A stretch of 64,000 bases of DNA from NCBI GenBank assembly GCA_039795165.1, contig JBDKER010000017.1, positions 32,231 to 96,230 of the forward strand, given 5' to 3'. The first letter of the stretch is position 1. Every line of letters starts with the position of its first letter. This DNA comes from V1-33 sp039795165 (lineage in GTDB: Bacteria > Verrucomicrobiota > Verrucomicrobiia > Verrucomicrobiales > V1-33). A program made the translations under genes and the position numbers. Under the pieces are notes generated by a model. The model saw only the letters and a program-made list of their open reading frames with translations, made no database searches and was not told the DNA's origin. Below are positions 60,968 through 64,000 of the stretch, piece after piece.

Positions 60968-62401
60968 TCAGGCCATGACTTCCTTGATGACGCGGCAGTG
61001 TTCCACGCCGGTGAGGCGCTGGTCGAGTCCCTGGAAGCGGAACGAGAGGGCTTCGTGATCCAGTCCGAGGAGAGCCAGCAGGGTGGCATGGAAATCCCGG
61101 ACGTGAACCTTGTCGACGGCTGCCTTGTGGCCGATTTCGTCGGTGGCTCCGTAATGGACTCCGGCGCGGATGCCGCCTCCTGCGAGCCATGCGGTGAAGG
61201 CGTGCGGATTGTGGTCGCGTCCCGGCTTTCCTCCCTTCTGCGAAACGGGGAGGCGGCCGAATTCGCCGGCCCAGATGACGAGCGTGCTGTCGAGCAGTCC
61301 GCGCTGGTCGAGATCGGCGAGGAGGGCGGCGACTGGTTGATCGGCTTCGGCGGCGAAGCCGCGGTGATTGCCGACGAGATCCATGTGGCAGTCCCAGCTC
61401 TGCTGATTCTCCATGCCGCCGCTGTAGATCTGAACGAAGCGGACTCCTCGTTCGACCATGCGGCGGGCCGTCAGGCATTGCGAGGCAAAATGCCCGCAGT
61501 GTTTTTCCCCGATGCCGTACAGCTTGCGGATGTGTTCCGGTTCCGAGGCGATTGCGAAGGCATCGGGGGCGGCCGACTGCATGCGGTAGGCGAGTTCGAA
61601 GCTTTCGATGCGGGCCGCCAGTTCATTTTCGAGCGGGCTGGCGGCGAGGGTGGACTGATTGAGGCTGGCGAGGAGATCGAGCTGGGCGCGCTGGCGGTCC
61701 GGGGTGACGGAATCCGGCCGCCGGAGGTTGTCGATGGGTTCCCCCTGCGGACGCAGCCAGGTGCCCTGGTAGACACTGGGAAGAAAGCCGGCTCCCCAGT
61801 TGCTGGCATTTCCCTTGGGCAGGCCTCGGTTGAGGGGGTCGCTCATGACGACGAACGACGGAAGGCTGTCGCTTTCGCAGCCGAGGCCGTAGGTGACCCA
61901 TGAACCGACGCAGGGGTAGCCCATGCGGGTGAACCCGGTATTCATCATGAAGAGGGCCGGGCTGTGGTTATTGCTTTCCGTGTGGCAGGAATGAATGAAC
62001 GCCATCTTGTCCACATGGCGGGAGAGATGCGGGAAGAGGTCGCTTACCCATGTGCCGCTGCTGCCGTGCTGGGCCCACTGGAAGGGCGAGGCCATGAGGG
62101 GGCCGACGGCATCCGGAAAGAATCCTGTCTTGCTATCGAAGCCGGCGAGAGTCTGGCCGTCGCGCTTCTGCAGTTCCGGTTTGTAATCCCATGTATCGAC
62201 GTGGCTGGGTCCTCCGTTGGCGAAGATCCAGATGACGGATTTGGCGCTGGCGGCGCGCTGGGCGGCGCGCGCGGTCATGGGATTGAGTGAAGCTGCCGTT
62301 CCCGAGCGGGCGAGCATGGATTGGAGGGCCAGCCAGCCGAATCCGCCACCGGCCTTCTGGAGAAGCTGGCGCCGGCTGAGGGAAGCATTGCGGGGATTCA
62401 T
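60968..62401 (-). CDS. DUF1501 domain-containing protein (Tat-exported)
   Basis: The start at 62401 gives 477 residues with a twin-arginine leader (SLSRRQLLQKAGGGFGWLAL). The DUF1501 body has VIWIFANGGPSHVDTWDYKP, FIHSCHTESNNHSPA, MGYPCVGSWVTYGLG, GVRFVQIYSGG, HRGFAAEADQPVAALLADLD, VIWAGEFGRLP and GRDHNPHAFTAWLAGGGI. These metal-site-like His and Asp residues place it in the alkaline phosphatase/sulfatase-like superfamily. DUF1501 proteins are extremely abundant in Planctomycetes and Verrucomicrobia, usually next to DUF1549/DUF1553 cytochrome-like genes; that partner is not adjacent here. The substrate is unknown. The peptidase-like gene follows 67 bases downstream. Confidence 0.92.
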   Translation of the reverse strand: MNPRNASLSRRQLLQKAGGGFGWLALQSMLARSGTAASLNPMTARAAQRAASAKSVIWIFANGGPSHVDTWDYKPELQKRDGQTLAGFDSKTGFFPDAVGPLMASPFQWAQHGSSGTWVSDLFPHLSRHVDKMAFIHSCHTESNNHSPALFMMNTGFTRMGYPCVGSWVTYGLGCESDSLPSFVVMSDPLNRGLPKGNASNWGAGFLPSVYQGTWLRPQGEPIDNLRRPDSVTPDRQRAQLDLLASLNQSTLAASPLENELAARIESFELAYRMQSAAPDAFAIASEPEHIRKLYGIGEKHCGHFASQCLTARRMVERGVRFVQIYSGGMENQQSWDCHMDLVGNHRGFAAEADQPVAALLADLDQRGLLDSTLVIWAGEFGRLPVSQKGGKPGRDHNPHAFTAWLAGGGIRAGVHYGATDEIGHKAAVDKVHVRDFHATLLALLGLDHEALSFRFQGLDQRLTGVEHCRVIKEVMA

Positions 62402-62517
62402 GGCGGTGCGGAAGGGTTGAGGGATTCGCTGACAGGATACAGCGGGGCGGGCGAAGCTCTTTCGGGAGGCTGCAAGAGCCGGTTGCGGGCATCGTCGCTC
62501 CGGGGCAGGGGTTCCGG

Positions 62518-62925
62518 ATGAAGACGCAATCGAAGATCCTGCTGGCCTATGCCTTTCTGCTGCTGATTCCCGGCCTGGCGAGCGTGCTCTACGATCCCAT
62601 TCAGGGAGCCGTGGCCCTTTATCTGAAGGGGAAGACGGGGCTGATTGTCTGCGGAGTGGCGGCGGTGCTGGCGGTGGCCATGGCGCGCCTGGTGACTGCC
62701 GGGGTGCCATGGGCGCGCTGGGCTGGGCTGATTCTGAGCTTTCTCCTGCTGGCGCAGAGCGGACCCAAGGCATTCAGCATTGCCAAGGCGGTTTCGGCGG
62801 GCACCAAGGAAGGTCATTTCTGGTACCAGGGGACTCTGTTTGCGGTGATTGCGGCCATTTCCCTCTGGGCGACGGTGGGTCAGTTTGTGAGCATGAGACT
62901 CGGAGGAACGCGGCCGCAGGCATGA
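62518..62925 (+). CDS. Small four-helix membrane protein
   Basis: The 135-residue protein has four hydrophobic segments (AYAFLLLIPGLASVL, LIVCGVAAVLAVAMARL, WAGLILSFLLLAQSG and LFAVIAAISLWATVGQFV). No family is recognised with confidence. The stop overlaps the start of the RNA methyltransferase gene (ATGA at 62922-62925), so the two are translationally coupled, though no functional link is evident. It is divergent from the DUF1501 gene, 116 bases apart. Confidence 0.65.
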   Translation: MKTQSKILLAYAFLLLIPGLASVLYDPIQGAVALYLKGKTGLIVCGVAAVLAVAMARLVTAGVPWARWAGLILSFLLLAQSGPKAFSIAKAVSAGTKEGHFWYQGTLFAVIAAISLWATVGQFVSMRLGGTRPQA

Positions 62926-64000
62926 AGGAAGCATCCCGGCCGCCGCGGAAGTTTGTTCCGCATCCGTTTGCCTATCACGAGGAGATCACCGTCGAGATCA
63001 CCACCCTGACCAACATGGGGCAGGGGCTTGGGCGGGTGAATGGCTGGGTGGTGCTGGTGCCGTTTGCGCTGCCCGGCGAAACAGTCACCGCGCGGGTGTA
63101 CCGCAACGACCGGAATTTCAGCGAAGCGGATCTGGTGCGCGTGGTGGTGCCGTCTCCGCATCGGGTGGAACCCTGCTGTCCGCTGTTTGGAAGCTGTGGT
63201 GGCTGCCAGTATCAGAACCTTGCCTATGAGGAACAACTGCGCTGGAAACAGCGGCAGGTCGCGGAATTGCTGCACCACATGGCAAAGGTGGAACTGCCGG
63301 TGGAGCCGGTTATTCCGTCGCCCCGTGCGTATGGCTACCGTTCGAAGATTACGCCGCACTTCGCTCCCGACCGAGAGGGACGGGCCGGCGAAATCGGTTT
63401 TCTGAGGCACGGACGGCGACAGGAACTGGTCGATGTGCCGCATTGTGCCATTGCGACCGATGCCATCAACGCCGCCCTGCCGGCCGTACGGGAATCGGTC
63501 CATGGAAAGACATGGAAGCGGGGTGCAACGCTGCTGCTGCGCGATGCCGGAGGGACGGTCGTGACTGATCCCAGGCAGGAAGCCAGCGAAACCGTGGGCG
63601 GTCTGACCTTTGGCTTTCTTGCTGGCGATTTCTTCCAGAACAATCCGTTCATTCTCGAGCCCTTCGTGACGTATGCGGTGGCGCAGGCAAGGGAATCGGG
63701 TGCCCGCCACCTTGTGGATGCCTACTGCGGCAGCGGCCTCTTCAGTCTCTTTGCGGCCCGGGTTTTCGAGTCGGTCACGGGCGTGGAGATTTCCGAGACG
63801 GCGGTGGCGCGGGCGGCCCAGAATGCGGCCCGCAATGGGTTGGCCAACTGCCGCTTTGTGGCGGGCAGTGCCGAGTCGGTTTTCGGAGGCATTGCGGTGC
63901 CTGGTCCGGAATCGGCGGTGGTGATTGATCCTCCGAGGCGGGGGACGGATTCCGTTTTTCTGCAGCAGTTGTTTGCCTTCCGTCCGCGCCGGGTGGTTTA
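62922..64000 (+). CDS. 23S rRNA (uracil-5-)-methyltransferase-like protein (TrmA/RlmD family), truncated by the window end
   Basis: About 359 codons are present and the frame is open to the last base. An N-terminal TRAM-like domain (TTLTNMGQGLGRVNGWVVLV, LPGETVTARVY) is followed by the iron-sulfur motif CCPLFGSCGGCQYQNL (CxxxxxCxxC). The methyltransferase part has GFLAGDFFQNNPF, the SAM-binding VDAYCGSGLFSLFAA and VTGVEISETAV, and the PRRG loop DPPRRGTD. The nucleophilic Cys lies beyond the window. These enzymes methylate uridine C5 in 23S rRNA or tRNA. Whether it is RlmD, RlmC-like or TrmA-like cannot be told from the fragment. Confidence 0.9.
   Translation, partial: MKEASRPPRKFVPHPFAYHEEITVEITTLTNMGQGLGRVNGWVVLVPFALPGETVTARVYRNDRNFSEADLVRVVVPSPHRVEPCCPLFGSCGGCQYQNLAYEEQLRWKQRQVAELLHHMAKVELPVEPVIPSPRAYGYRSKITPHFAPDREGRAGEIGFLRHGRRQELVDVPHCAIATDAINAALPAVRESVHGKTWKRGATLLLRDAGGTVVTDPRQEASETVGGLTFGFLAGDFFQNNPFILEPFVTYAVAQARESGARHLVDAYCGSGLFSLFAARVFESVTGVEISETAVARAAQNAARNGLANCRFVAGSAESVFGGIAVPGPESAVVIDPPRRGTDSVFLQQLFAFRPRRVV

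Overview
The window looks like a chromosomal segment of a high-GC member of the Verrucomicrobiota (PVC superphylum). Supporting this are two PVC-type proteins that combine a beta-propeller, HEAT repeats and a c-type heme; a Tat-exported DUF1501 protein; a GreA with a long N-terminal extension like the chlamydial one; a PVC-style ECF sigma factor; giant secreted VCBS/CotH/lamin-tail proteins; and an Aas-like fusion of MFS and acyltransferase domains. The assignment rests on gene content only. No rRNA is present, and there is one tRNA (Gly, TCC).

Layout. 0.1-0.8 kb: ECF sigma factor on the minus strand. 1.2-9.8 kb: a tight plus-strand operon of an outer-membrane beta-barrel, a cohesin-like secreted protein and a very large dockerin/thrombospondin-C/cadherin-like/RHS protein. 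The RHS reading frame is split by one in-frame TAG and ends in an AT-richer variable tip followed by an IS remnant. 10.3-16.6 kb: two secreted proteins (one with a CAP domain), an FkbM methyltransferase and a membrane Ser/Thr kinase. 16.6-17.8 kb: PPK2 on the minus strand. 18-35 kb: a PVC cytochrome-like protein, a 3278-residue CotH/lamin-tail protein and a second PVC cytochrome-like protein. 35-38.4 kb: glutamine synthetase II behind a near-consensus sigma-54 promoter, then the GreA-like factor. 38.5-44.2 kb: small genes for a GYF/PH membrane protein, a YbjN-like protein, DUF2071, a lipoprotein with a lipoprotein formylglycine-generating enzyme, an SRPBCC protein and ThiH, then tRNA-Gly. 44.4-48.6 kb: export genes for an extracellular polysaccharide (barrel, BY-kinase, Wza-like). 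48.6-51.9 kb: a compact minus-strand operon of ACP, ketosynthase, membrane protein and B12-binding radical SAM enzyme. 52-64 kb: a SAF-domain dehydrogenase, an MscS-like coiled-coil protein, a minus-strand set (DUF1501, caspase-fold peptidase-like protein, Aas-like fusion, CrtC-like lipocalin), a small membrane protein, and an RNA methyltransferase cut off by the window end.

How it fits together. Much of the window encodes exported or surface proteins. Several secreted proteins share a C-terminal module with a pattern like Y..E.S.DL..W. The strongest candidate for an undescribed system is the 1.2-9.8 kb operon, in which a barrel, a putative cohesin and a dockerin-bearing RHS polymorphic-toxin-like protein are encoded back to back. 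The short ACP/ketosynthase/radical-SAM operon is the second candidate. Promoter and terminator calls are made by eye.
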